Shown here one piece after another: positions 15,416 to 20,818 of a stretch of DNA of 23,297 nucleotides. Both the position numbers and the translations under genes were made by a program. The notes beneath the pieces were generated by a model, which ran no database searches, had not been told where the DNA came from, and saw only the letters and a program-made list of their open reading frames with translations. The DNA lies in IMG/VR virus record IMGVR_UViG_3300025585_000173, positions 1-23,297 of that record; one strand, 5' to 3'. This stretch comes from a virus. Within the stretch, counting starts at the first letter, position 1, and every line of letters begins with the position of its first letter.

Positions 15416-15718
15416 TTATTTTTCGTTTAGTGCGAGCCAGAGGTTAGCGACGGCTTCGAGTGGGGTGGAGCCACGCGGTAAGTCTTCAACCCCGCCATCA
15501 AATCGGCTTTGCATGGCGACCCACTGCTTACCATCGGCAAACTTTTGCTGTTCTGTCTTCTGCAATAGCAACGCATCAAAGCTTTCCCCACACGCATCTA
15601 TGAGTTCTTCGAGGGTGGGTGGTGTCTCTACACTTCCATCGAAGTGTAGTCGCGTAGGCTTATAAGGAAAGCCCGCATCCTTTAATCTCTTTGCTAGGTC
15701 GTAAGATATATTATCCAT
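15416..15718 (-). CDS. Conserved phage protein with TLEELIDACGE pattern
   Basis: 100 residues. It begins with SYDLAKRLKDAGFPYKP, has TPPTLEELIDACGESF near residues 32-47 and ends STPLEAVANLWLALNE. I recognise this style of protein from many phages and prophages (helical, with A-G-F-P at the front and an ALN ending), where it is listed without a function. It starts one base after the stop of the 117-residue gene (TAGTATG). Confidence 0.6.
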   Translation of the reverse strand: MDNISYDLAKRLKDAGFPYKPTRLHFDGSVETPPTLEELIDACGESFDALLLQKTEQQKFADGKQWVAMQSRFDGGVEDLPRGSTPLEAVANLWLALNEK

Positions 15719-15719
15719 A

Positions 15720-16073
15720 CTACGTGTACAGCGGATTTACCCTGACAAACGAGTACACCATTGGGCCATTGGTACCATGTGGTACAGAGCCGATTATTTG
15801 GATTGACTGGCCGTTAAAGGTATAAATCTTTCCAAAGTATTTTATATCTACGTGGTACTGGTCTTGAAGTGTGGCGCATGAGCCTATGGTTTGTACACCA
15901 TTAAACGCTTCGGGGCCGTACGCCTGGTACGCCGCGCCGATGGTTTCCATGTCTTGTAAGTCAGCGCAAAATAGGCCACTAAACCAAGCCATCTCCTCAA
16001 ACTGGACTGTATCAAATACGTTATTAAAAAGGGTCTTTAGGTCTAGGTCGAGAGCGTGGAATGCTTCGAGCAT
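15720..16073 (-). CDS. Hypothetical protein, 117 residues
   Basis: The N-terminal half is helical and hydrophobic on one face (LDLDLKTLFNNVFDTVQFEEMAWF), and the C-terminal half is beta-rich (DIKYFGKIYTFNGQSIQIIGS, then PMVYSFVRVNP). Two Cys residues are too far apart for a zinc ribbon. No family is recognised. It is packed between two other small genes with only a few bases to spare. Confidence 0.5.
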   Translation of the reverse strand: MLEAFHALDLDLKTLFNNVFDTVQFEEMAWFSGLFCADLQDMETIGAAYQAYGPEAFNGVQTIGSCATLQDQYHVDIKYFGKIYTFNGQSIQIIGSVPHGTNGPMVYSFVRVNPLYT

Positions 16074-16080
16074 AGAGAAT

Positions 16081-16266
16081 CTACCTTTCGATGTTTGTTA
16101 TATAATCGCACATCCTTTGGAAGCAGTCTCGGCAAATATCTTTTTCTTCAGAAGAAGCGTGCATGATTTTATTTAGAAGGCCGTAACCGTAACGTATCTC
16201 AACCCATGCTGGTACCCTGTTATCTTCATATGTCATCTTACAAAAATCACATCGAGTCACTTGCAT
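16081..16266 (-). CDS. Small zinc-finger-like protein, leaderless start
   Basis: 61 residues with CDFC at residues 6-9 and CRDC at 45-48, a four-Cys zinc-binding layout around a short beta/alpha insert. A GGTATAAT box ends 6 nt before the ATG at 16266, so the transcription start should fall at or next to the ATG. That makes it a good candidate for leaderless translation. No further function is recognised. Confidence 0.6.
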   Translation of the reverse strand: MQVTRCDFCKMTYEDNRVPAWVEIRYGYGLLNKIMHASSEEKDICRDCFQRMCDYITNIER

Positions 16267-16272
16267 AGATGT

Positions 16273-16280
16273 ATTATACC
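16273..16280 (-). promoter_or_regulatory. -10 promoter (GGTATAAT) with 6 nt to the start codon
   Basis: GGTATAAT on the minus strand, then 6 nt, then the ATG at 16266. It coincides with the small gap after the 114-residue gene. This spacing predicts a transcript with no leader. Confidence 0.55.
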
Positions 16281-16618
16281 TTAGTTTTTAAATCTGGCGA
16301 ATGATAGTTGGGGATTTTGTCTGGGTCACTAGGCCAGGGAATGTGTATTTGAAACTCTTGCCCGAGCCATTTGTTCATAGCTTCATATACGGGGTCAATG
16401 TCTTGCTTGGAAAGTTCGGTGGTAGATTTCTTGGCGTGGATGATTTCCATTAAGGGTCGCCAGACTACTTCTTTGAGCGCGGCCATGGTGGGTCGGATTT
16501 CTGCCCGACGGATGGCCTTGGTTACGTCTTGCATGGTATGCCCTTCTCTAGCTAGGGTTTCCGCTACTTGGGAGAGGTACAGGTGGAGGGCGTTATTCTG
16601 TGATTGTGTTCTTTGCAT
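16274..16618 (-). CDS. Conserved phage protein, NinB-like style
   Basis: 114 residues. It begins MQRTQSQNNALHLYLSQVAE, has RPTMAALKEVVWRPLMEIIH near residues 42-61 and STTELSKQDIDPVYEAM near 65-81, and ends with an IPWPSDP turn. The RTxxQNxALHxY start, the VWRP motif and the ST-x-L-x-x-x-(D/E)I phrase are a recurring combination in phage recombination and replication blocks. From memory it resembles proteins listed as NinB-like or as unknown. It starts one base after the methyltransferase stop, in the TAACATGCA context. Confidence 0.55.
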   Translation of the reverse strand: MQRTQSQNNALHLYLSQVAETLAREGHTMQDVTKAIRRAEIRPTMAALKEVVWRPLMEIIHAKKSTTELSKQDIDPVYEAMNKWLGQEFQIHIPWPSDPDKIPNYHSPDLKTKV

Positions 16619-16619
16619 G

Positions 16620-17870
16620 TTAGAACATTGGGCTGTCTACTGCATCTATACGCGCTCGTGCTATCTCTACATATTCTGCTTCACGTTCTATGCCTATGAA
16701 ATTAAATCCTTCTAGTTTCGCTGCTTTACCTGTTGAGCCTGAACCCATGAAAGGGTCTAAAACTATCCCGCCTTTAGGTGTTACTAGACGACAGAGGTAG
16801 CGCATGAGGTCGGTGGGTTTGACTGTTGGATGAGAATTTCTAACAGTTGCTCCGTTCTTACTACTTTCAGTACTTCCCGAATTATGAGCAAATTCCCCGC
16901 CAGAGTGACGGCGAATTTGCTTTGCCTCAAACCCCTCCAGTCCCTCATCCCTATCCTTCTTGCTTGCCTTCGCACAGTAGAAAAAGCGGGCGGCGGAGCC
17001 TGAGTCTGAGTATGTATTATCACTATTCCAAATAGACCCACCAGCAACAAAGGCATTAGGTTTTGTATTACTGTTTACTTTTGGATTGCTTTTATTTTCA
17101 GGAAACAACCCCACCACCTCCTCACTCCCGTCGTGTATGAGGTTGGCGGGGAAGCGGCCAGCTGGTTGTTCATACAGTCCCTCTTGTCTTTTAAGGCCAA
17201 GTTCTAGTACCTTTCCATCAGTGTCGTACTCACCTTTAGAGTATGCTCCCCCATTTAAGTTATCAGAGGTTTCCACCCTACACCCATCTATATTTATCCC
17301 CCCAGTACCATGCGTCAGTACGTTTTCAGCTACAGTTCCTGTTAGAGGTTTACGGGCTACTGTGATGGGTTCTAGTGCGGGTTTGAGGGCGGTTCCCCAG
17401 CCTTCCCACTGTTTGGCGGCTTCGGTCACTGGTTTAGAAATGTCGGTCATACCATTAGCACCAAGAGCAATATCGCCAGCCTGGTCGGGGTGGTTGCCAG
17501 CTTTGGTTGGCACCATTACTTTTTCTCTTTCTGCCCCTGCCGCCTTGTCGATAGCCTTGCCGATGTTGAGAGACTTAGGAAACCCCGAACCATACACCCA
17601 AGCAATCATATCCCTAATTTCAAACCCTGCGTCTTCGATGCGTACAGCCATGCGGTGTTGAGTGCGGGTTCCTGCAAAGGCGAGAAGGTGCCCGCCTGGT
17701 TTTAGTACACGCAAACACTCACGCCAGACTTCTTCACTTGGTACATCGTAGTCCCACTTCTTTCCCATAAATGAAAGACCATATGGAGGGTCAGTCACGA
17801 TAGAGTCTACGCTGTTATCGTCAAGCTTCTTTAGTTCTTCGAGGCAGTCTCCGTGTATGAGGTTATTCAT
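16620..17870 (-). CDS. DNA methyltransferase, beta class (N6-adenine or N4-cytosine)
   Basis: 416 residues. The catalytic motif VTDPPYGLSF is at 25-34. The AdoMet-binding motif LDPFMGSGSTGKAA comes near the C terminus at about 376-389, after HPTVKPTDLM. Catalytic motif first and AdoMet motif last is the beta-class order. The long middle part (residues 110-330) would hold the target-recognition region and is rich in Gly, Asn and Ser. The enzyme probably modifies phage DNA to block host restriction; no cognate restriction endonuclease was seen. It is the first gene of the long minus operon after the non-coding island. No Shine-Dalgarno sequence is present, and a TAAAGT string close to the ATG is a weak promoter candidate. 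Confidence 0.9.
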   Translation of the reverse strand: MNNLIHGDCLEELKKLDDNSVDSIVTDPPYGLSFMGKKWDYDVPSEEVWRECLRVLKPGGHLLAFAGTRTQHRMAVRIEDAGFEIRDMIAWVYGSGFPKSLNIGKAIDKAAGAEREKVMVPTKAGNHPDQAGDIALGANGMTDISKPVTEAAKQWEGWGTALKPALEPITVARKPLTGTVAENVLTHGTGGINIDGCRVETSDNLNGGAYSKGEYDTDGKVLELGLKRQEGLYEQPAGRFPANLIHDGSEEVVGLFPENKSNPKVNSNTKPNAFVAGGSIWNSDNTYSDSGSAARFFYCAKASKKDRDEGLEGFEAKQIRRHSGGEFAHNSGSTESSKNGATVRNSHPTVKPTDLMRYLCRLVTPKGGIVLDPFMGSGSTGKAAKLEGFNFIGIEREAEYVEIARARIDAVDSPMF

Positions 17871-17946
17871 CTACTTTATTTGTTTTTAAATATTTTGTCC
17901 AAGTATGTCCCCGCTTCCGATATACCGTATCGTTGCTAGTAGTTTC

Positions 17947-17952
17947 TATAAT
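17947..17952 (+). promoter_or_regulatory. Possible -10 box (TATAAT) for a plus-strand RNA
   Basis: A perfect TATAAT on the plus strand lies about 40 nt before the first hairpin of the structured region. No convincing -35 is seen. A second candidate, TAGAAT at 17979-17984, would start transcription just before that hairpin. Confidence 0.3.
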
Positions 17953-17989
17953 CACAAGATAATTAACAGTAGTTAGCATAGAATATCCA

Positions 17990-18170
17990 GTATCTTACAT
18001 TCCGAGATGTAAGCTCTCGCCCTCCGAGGGGCAACCAATATCGACATAGCGTACATTATTGTTCGACGCAATAGCGAGCTATGATTAGTTGCCTTTCGGA
18101 AGGGAGGTGCGCCTGTATGCCTTTAGTGAGCGTTTTTCTTTGGTCGTGCCCCCTAGATGACCTTTTTCTT
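17990..18170 (+). ncRNA. Candidate structured small RNA, plus strand preferred
   Basis: This non-coding stretch has a run of hairpins. Arms CTTACAT/ATGTAAG (17994-18013) and GCCC/GGGC (18019-18032) both close the same loop, TCCGAG. A long stem pairs GGCAAC (18030) with GTTGCC (18093) and CATAGC (18045) with GCTATG (18083). Inside it TATTG/CAATA close a 7-nt loop TTCGACG (18057-18073). A hairpin at 18092-18103 shows TTCGGA, complementary to the TCCGAG loops, so loop-loop pairing is possible. Neighbouring stems share bases and must be alternatives. A terminator with a U tract follows on the plus strand. One long stem pairs slightly better on the minus strand, so the strand is not settled. Confidence 0.45.
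18142..18167 (+). terminator. Intrinsic terminator, plus strand
   Basis: GGTCGT and ATGACC pair (one G-U) across a 9-nt loop and are followed directly by TTTTT. On the minus strand the G-U pair becomes an A-C mismatch and no U run follows, so the signal is directional. Confidence 0.5.
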
Positions 18171-18193
18171 GTGATGTCTAAGAACTAAATACG

Positions 18194-18218
18194 AGAAAAC
18201 CACGCTGTTTATGCGTGG
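18194..18218 (-). terminator. Intrinsic terminator, minus strand
   Basis: CCACGC and GCGTGG pair perfectly across a 7-nt loop and are followed by TTTTCTC on the minus strand. The loop contains the stop codon of the overlapping 32-codon frame. It faces the plus-strand terminator at 18142-18167 across 26 bp. Confidence 0.55.
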
Positions 18219-18307
18219 GTATCAAGTACTTTGTGCGGAGCGCGGCATTCTTGGGCAAGAACACGCGCCACGCTACGCACGGAAAACTCGATTGTGAACT
18301 TGCCCAT
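18209..18307 (-). CDS. Possible 32-residue leaderless peptide
   Basis: The ATG at 18307 lies 6 nt after a -10 box, the same geometry as the gene at 16266. The 32 residues (MGKFTIEFSVRSVARVLAQE and on) include a basic amphipathic stretch. Nearly the whole frame lies in strong RNA hairpins, so the peptide may be an accident of a small RNA. I give the RNA reading more weight. Confidence 0.25.
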   Translation of the reverse strand: MGKFTIEFSVRSVARVLAQECRAPHKVLDTHA

Positions 18308-18313
18308 GCAGGA

Positions 18314-18321
18314 ATTATACC
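18314..18321 (-). promoter_or_regulatory. -10 promoter (GGTATAAT) of the minus small RNA unit
   Basis: GGTATAAT on the minus strand sits in the gap after the zinc-ribbon gene. A weak -35-like TTGAGC occurs 19 nt upstream. Six bases separate the box from the ATG at 18307. Confidence 0.55.
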
Positions 18322-18327
18322 CCACCT

Positions 18328-18651
18328 TTAATCTGCACGCTCAATCGCGCTGTGGAAATCTTTTTCGTGCTGGCCCCGGGCCTTAGCCGCGAATAGCTTC
18401 TCTGACGATATAACGAAACTCTTTCTATGTGTCTTACTCTTGCACCTAAAGTACTTACCCTCTTTCATCACGTACAGGGTATGACCACAGAACGGACACA
18501 AGCCTTGGTTTAAGTTTGACCAGTCTACAAAAAGTGACGGGGCGTTGAGTATCTTAAAGTCTTTCTTGCGTAGTTTTTTGGGTAACAAGGAGCCGATTGG
18601 CTTTCCACCAATAACGTATGTTCGGTTGAATATATCAGAAATAGGCTTCAT
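18328..18651 (-). CDS. Zinc-ribbon protein of the regulatory cluster
   Basis: 107 residues. CPFCGHTLY near residues 52-60 is followed about 14 residues later by YFRCKSKTHRK, so three Cys plus a His can form a zinc ribbon. The N-terminal part is basic (LLPKKLRKKDF) and the C terminus is charged and helical. It starts with an ATGA overlap after the winged-helix gene. A nucleic-acid-binding role is likely from composition; no specific family is recognised. Confidence 0.6.
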   Translation of the reverse strand: MKPISDIFNRTYVIGGKPIGSLLPKKLRKKDFKILNAPSLFVDWSNLNQGLCPFCGHTLYVMKEGKYFRCKSKTHRKSFVISSEKLFAAKARGQHEKDFHSAIERAD

Positions 18652-18923
18652 ACCCTCACCATCCTATCGTTAATGGGGTCGTAGACAAGGGAGGGGGCTT
18701 TTGGTTTTTCAATAGGCGTAGCGGAGTAGTGAGTATGACCCGCACGAATCTCTGCGTGAATCTTTCCCTCCTCTGCCAACTCTTGGAGCCTACGAACGAT
18801 TGTGCGGGGGACGGCGAGTGTACCGTCTTTATTGTGCCATTCCAAACGCTGAAGTGTGCCGCTGGCATGTACACCAGGGTTAGCTTGTAAGTACTCTAAG
18901 AGTTGTTGGCTTACACTTTTCAT
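18648..18923 (-). CDS. Winged helix-turn-helix protein, putative regulator
   Basis: 91 residues. The pattern SVSQQLLEYLQANPGVHASGTLQRLEW, then AVPRTIVRRLQELAEEGKIHAEIR, fits a winged helix: first helix, a helix-turn-helix with recognition helix near residues 38-50, then a wing (HTHYSATPI). The C-terminal tail is short and extended. Placement in the three-gene cluster next to the divergent promoters makes it a candidate repressor or switch protein acting at the GATAGCG repeats; this link is inference. It is coupled to the YopX-family gene by an ATGA overlap. Confidence 0.65.
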   Translation of the reverse strand: MKSVSQQLLEYLQANPGVHASGTLQRLEWHNKDGTLAVPRTIVRRLQELAEEGKIHAEIRAGHTHYSATPIEKPKAPSLVYDPINDRMVRV

Positions 18924-19342
18924 ATGAGTTCTGGGTTCTCGTATATGTTGCCGATGACTTCCAAAACGGTCTTGTCTTTGACGATAGTGAGATTCCCATA
19001 GTTCGAAACGTATTCGCCCTTTTCCTTCTCACACCACCCAACAAGTGGCTGCGGTTCGGTTCTGTAGAGGACGAATTGCCCGTGCTCAAAACCAACCTTA
19101 AAACGTCCGTCCTCGGTTTCTGTGTGTAGCCCACCCAGTGGGTCAACGTATGGCTTCACAACCACATCCCCCTCATATATCTCCTTCCCGTTCTTGTCGA
19201 GGAGGCCAGTGAATTGCATGACATGATAAGAGTCTGGTTCCTGTAAACAATACCCAAGACTCCACTTAACATCTTCCATTTCTAGTCCGTAGCGCATTAC
19301 GCGCTCCACAACGTCCCACGCCCTAAACTTTATTGTTCTCAT
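18920..19342 (-). CDS. YopX-family protein
   Basis: 140 residues from the ATG at 19342. The start MRTIKFRAWD, the middle MQFTGLLDKNGKEIYEGDVV and the ending EVIGNIYENPEL are the hallmark phrases of the YopX family, widely found in phages and prophages, of unknown biochemical role. Longer readings begin at 19348 or 19372, but a TGGTATACT extended -10 box occupies 19349-19357, leaving exactly 6 nt before the ATG at 19342. The longer start would lie upstream of the promoter. First gene of the leftward regulatory cluster. Confidence 0.9.
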   Translation of the reverse strand: MRTIKFRAWDVVERVMRYGLEMEDVKWSLGYCLQEPDSYHVMQFTGLLDKNGKEIYEGDVVVKPYVDPLGGLHTETEDGRFKVGFEHGQFVLYRTEPQPLVGWCEKEKGEYVSNYGNLTIVKDKTVLEVIGNIYENPELI

Positions 19343-19348
19343 ACCCAT

Positions 19349-19357
19349 AGTATACCA
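19349..19357 (-). promoter_or_regulatory. Leftward promoter, extended -10 (TGGTATACT)
   Basis: TGGTATACT on the minus strand, 6 nt before the ATG at 19342. One base differs from the TGGTATAAT boxes of the late genes. It probably drives the YopX, winged-helix and zinc-ribbon genes with a leaderless first message. Confidence 0.6.
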
Positions 19358-19433
19358 TACGCGATAGCGCATTTCTATAGGCAGAAAAGTTATCCACTCC
19401 CATTCTTATTAGATAGCGCGATAGCGTTTTATG

Positions 19434-19442
19434 TGCTAGTAT
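19434..19442 (+). promoter_or_regulatory. Rightward promoter, extended -10 (TGCTAGTAT)
   Basis: TGC then TAGTAT on the plus strand, directly after the tandem GATAGCG repeats. Transcription would start near 19449-19450, about 145 nt before the first supported start codon, giving a long leader with a predicted hairpin. Confidence 0.4.
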
Positions 19443-19449
19443 ACCTATG

Positions 19450-19592
19450 TAGGGCAACGGCGAGGCAGTACAGACTTCGGTCACACTTCCTCCACCGCCA
19501 GTTCTACAGGGTAGAGATAGAAAGGGCGACGGGGAGTGTGGCACAACTGAAACTCACTCCCTCCGAAGCCCATTACAAACTAAAAGAAAAAC
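19450..19592 (+). other. Long structured leader of the rightward arm
   Basis: About 140 nt without a convincing gene. GGGAGTG (19532-19538) pairs with CACTCCC (19555-19561), and CTTCGG (19475-19480) can pair with CCGAAG (19563-19568) just outside it. No terminator U tract follows. A GTG-started frame from 19433 crosses the region but begins upstream of the expected transcript start. Confidence 0.35.
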
Positions 19593-19757
19593 ATGCAAGA
19601 CTTCACCACACGCGCACAAAGAATGAAAAGACTTCCTGAAGTAAAGTTCTCGGACTATCTTAAACCGTTAGGCTACGCGCTCGTCGCGGTTCCTGTACTA
19701 TACGTGTTTATGTTCTTGTACTACGTGATCGCTAATGTACTTGTGGGGATTATATGA
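19593..19757 (+). CDS. Small single-span membrane protein, 54 residues
   Basis: The ATG at 19593 opens a frame that ends in an ATGA overlap with the next gene. Residues 1-24 are basic and polar (RAQRMKRLPEVKFSD), followed by a hydrophobic helix at about 27-50 (ALVAVPVLYVFMFLYYVIAN). Positive residues before the span suggest the N terminus stays in the cytoplasm. First gene of the rightward arm. No family is recognised. Confidence 0.6.
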   Translation: MQDFTTRAQRMKRLPEVKFSDYLKPLGYALVAVPVLYVFMFLYYVIANVLVGII

Positions 19758-19891
19758 AATTCGCTACAACAGCAAAAGAGATACAAGCAGCGTGTAAGGC
19801 TGGACTCACACTCATAGAAGAAAACGGGCATGGAGGGTGGATGGGTACTAACGAACAGTGGGCAGTCTTTACTAAACTTATTTATCCTTAA
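19754..19891 (+). CDS. Small soluble protein, 45 residues
   Basis: Starts in the ATGA overlap with the membrane protein gene. The first half is helical (KFATTAKEIQAACKAGLTLIEE) and is followed by a Gly-rich turn (NGHGGWMGTNEQW) and a short ending. Codon use and overlap support translation. The function is unknown. Confidence 0.55.
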   Translation: MKFATTAKEIQAACKAGLTLIEENGHGGWMGTNEQWAVFTKLIYP

Positions 19892-19893
19892 TT

Positions 19894-19977
19894 ATGTCAT
19901 CACCAAATCCTAGCCAGCCAGAAGAAGAGTACGGAAACCCCGAAGTACCAGAAGTAGAACAAGAAAATGACGACTAA
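19894..19977 (+). CDS. Tiny acidic protein, 27 residues
   Basis: The ATG at 19894 lies two bases after the previous stop, and the frame overlaps the exonuclease start by 11 nt. The product is Pro/Glu-rich and strongly acidic (PSQPEEEYGNPEVPEVEQEN), which suggests a disordered peptide or a coupling leader for the exonuclease. The evidence for it as a functional peptide is spacing only. Confidence 0.4.
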   Translation: MSSPNPSQPEEEYGNPEVPEVEQENDD

Positions 19978-20812
19978 CTTCACATTTGACCCCAAGGCGC
20001 ACGTCTACACACTAGACGGCAAGCCCATGACGGGAATGACTACCATTCTCGGAGTGTTAGGAAAACCAGCACTTGTACCGTGGGCGGCGCGTATGGCGTG
20101 TGATTACATTAGAGAACACTGTACTCAGATTAAGTTTGAAGGAGACCTATTACATTACGAAGTTACAGAAGAAAAGCTAAAGGAAGCCCAAGTTGCACAC
20201 GCAAAAAAGAAAACGGACGCGGCAAGCAAGGGAACGGATACACATGCTTTGGTGGAGGAGTATGTAGAGTTTTGTATCGAATACAAAGGTGGAGCGGCCT
20301 CAAACATAGATGAGGACAGGTACTTACCTATAGCCGACTTTATAGCTTGGGCGATAAAAGAAAACATCCGCTTCCTCGCCTCTGAACTACAGGTATATTC
20401 ACGCTCATTATGGGTAGCAGGCACAATGGACTTCCTGTTTGAAAAGGACGGAAAGAAGTACATAGGAGACTTGAAAACGTACAAGAAGCTATGGGATAGG
20501 GTGCCCATGTTTCAGTGTGCGGGGTATGCGTACCTTTATCAAGAAATGAAAGCAGAAAAGCTAGCAGAAAAAATCTACTCCGAACGAGGGTATAACAAAC
20601 TTTTTTCTGAAGAAGAAGGTAGGAGTCATGCAAGAATTGAATCAAGACAAGAAACTCGGAATCTAATAGCGGGCTATGTAGTCTTCAATCTTCCCAAGGA
20701 ACGCCCACATGACCCATTAGAAGATGTCAAGTGGTCGTTCGACACAGAGGGAGACACCAAAGCCTTCCTCGCATGCGTAGAGCTTTATAGGCAGTTAGCT
20801 AATTGGAAATAA
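19967..20812 (+). CDS. PD-(D/E)XK superfamily exonuclease (RecB/Cas4-like)
   Basis: 281 residues. Nuclease motifs are in order: KGTDTHALVEEY with H93, a helix with E140 (LASELQVY), the AGTMDFLF strand with D155, GDLKT at 167-171 (D168, K170), and QCAGYAYLYQ at 183-192 with the Q-x-x-x-Y motif (Q183, Y187). This is the RecB/AddB/Cas4-type nuclease set. No C-terminal iron-sulphur cysteines like those of Cas4 are seen. Likely role: double-strand end resection for phage recombination and replication, working with the ssDNA-binding-type protein encoded just downstream. No RecT/beta annealase was recognised in the window. Starts by overlap within the preceding small frame. Confidence 0.85.
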   Translation: MTTNFTFDPKAHVYTLDGKPMTGMTTILGVLGKPALVPWAARMACDYIREHCTQIKFEGDLLHYEVTEEKLKEAQVAHAKKKTDAASKGTDTHALVEEYVEFCIEYKGGAASNIDEDRYLPIADFIAWAIKENIRFLASELQVYSRSLWVAGTMDFLFEKDGKKYIGDLKTYKKLWDRVPMFQCAGYAYLYQEMKAEKLAEKIYSERGYNKLFSEEEGRSHARIESRQETRNLIAGYVVFNLPKERPHDPLEDVKWSFDTEGDTKAFLACVELYRQLANWK

Positions 20813-20818
20813 AAAAAT

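Larger units (their letters stand above)
18192..18307 (-). ncRNA. Candidate small RNA of about 115 nt, minus strand
   Basis: A GGTATAAT box ends 6 nt before 18307, and a terminator follows about 100 nt later. Between them a long hairpin spans 18233-18280: arms GTGCG/CGCAC, AGCG/CGCT, GGC/GCC and TTCTT/AAGAA in order, with a 4-nt loop and a 5-nt bulge. A G-U pair exists only on the minus strand, supporting this orientation. The same transcript could encode a 32-residue leaderless peptide. Promoter, compact fold and terminator in 130 bp are the usual marks of a small RNA gene. Confidence 0.5.
19343..19450. promoter_or_regulatory. Divergent promoter region with GATAGCG repeats
   Basis: The region between the leftward YopX gene and the rightward arm. 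Three copies of GATAGCG lie at 19363-19369, 19412-19418 and 19420-19426, the last two in tandem; they are candidate operators. The 9-mer TAGTATACC is repeated at 19348-19356 and 19437-19445, each overlapping a putative -10 box. A near-match to a DnaA box, TTATCCACT, is at 19390-19398. Confidence 0.55.

Noticed and set aside
17086-17661. Long plus-strand frame opposite the methyltransferase.
   Set aside because: A shadow of the Gly/Pro-rich middle of the methyltransferase; Pro/Ser-rich and without motifs.
18011-18084. A tRNA-like shape: T-arm-like TATTG-TTCGACG-CAATA with a nearly matching acceptor (AGCTCTC against GCGAGCT).
   Set aside because: No D-arm with GG loop and no 5-bp anticodon stem with 7-nt loop can be drawn, and a different long stem fits better. 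I treat it as part of a structured RNA.
19433-19639. GTG-started frame of 68 codons at the start of the rightward arm.
   Set aside because: It begins upstream of the likely transcription start, overlaps the better-supported membrane-protein frame and crosses leader hairpins.
19967-20812. Cas4 identity for the exonuclease, which would hint at a CRISPR-linked system.
   Set aside because: The iron-sulphur cysteine cluster of Cas4 is missing and there is no array or other cas gene.
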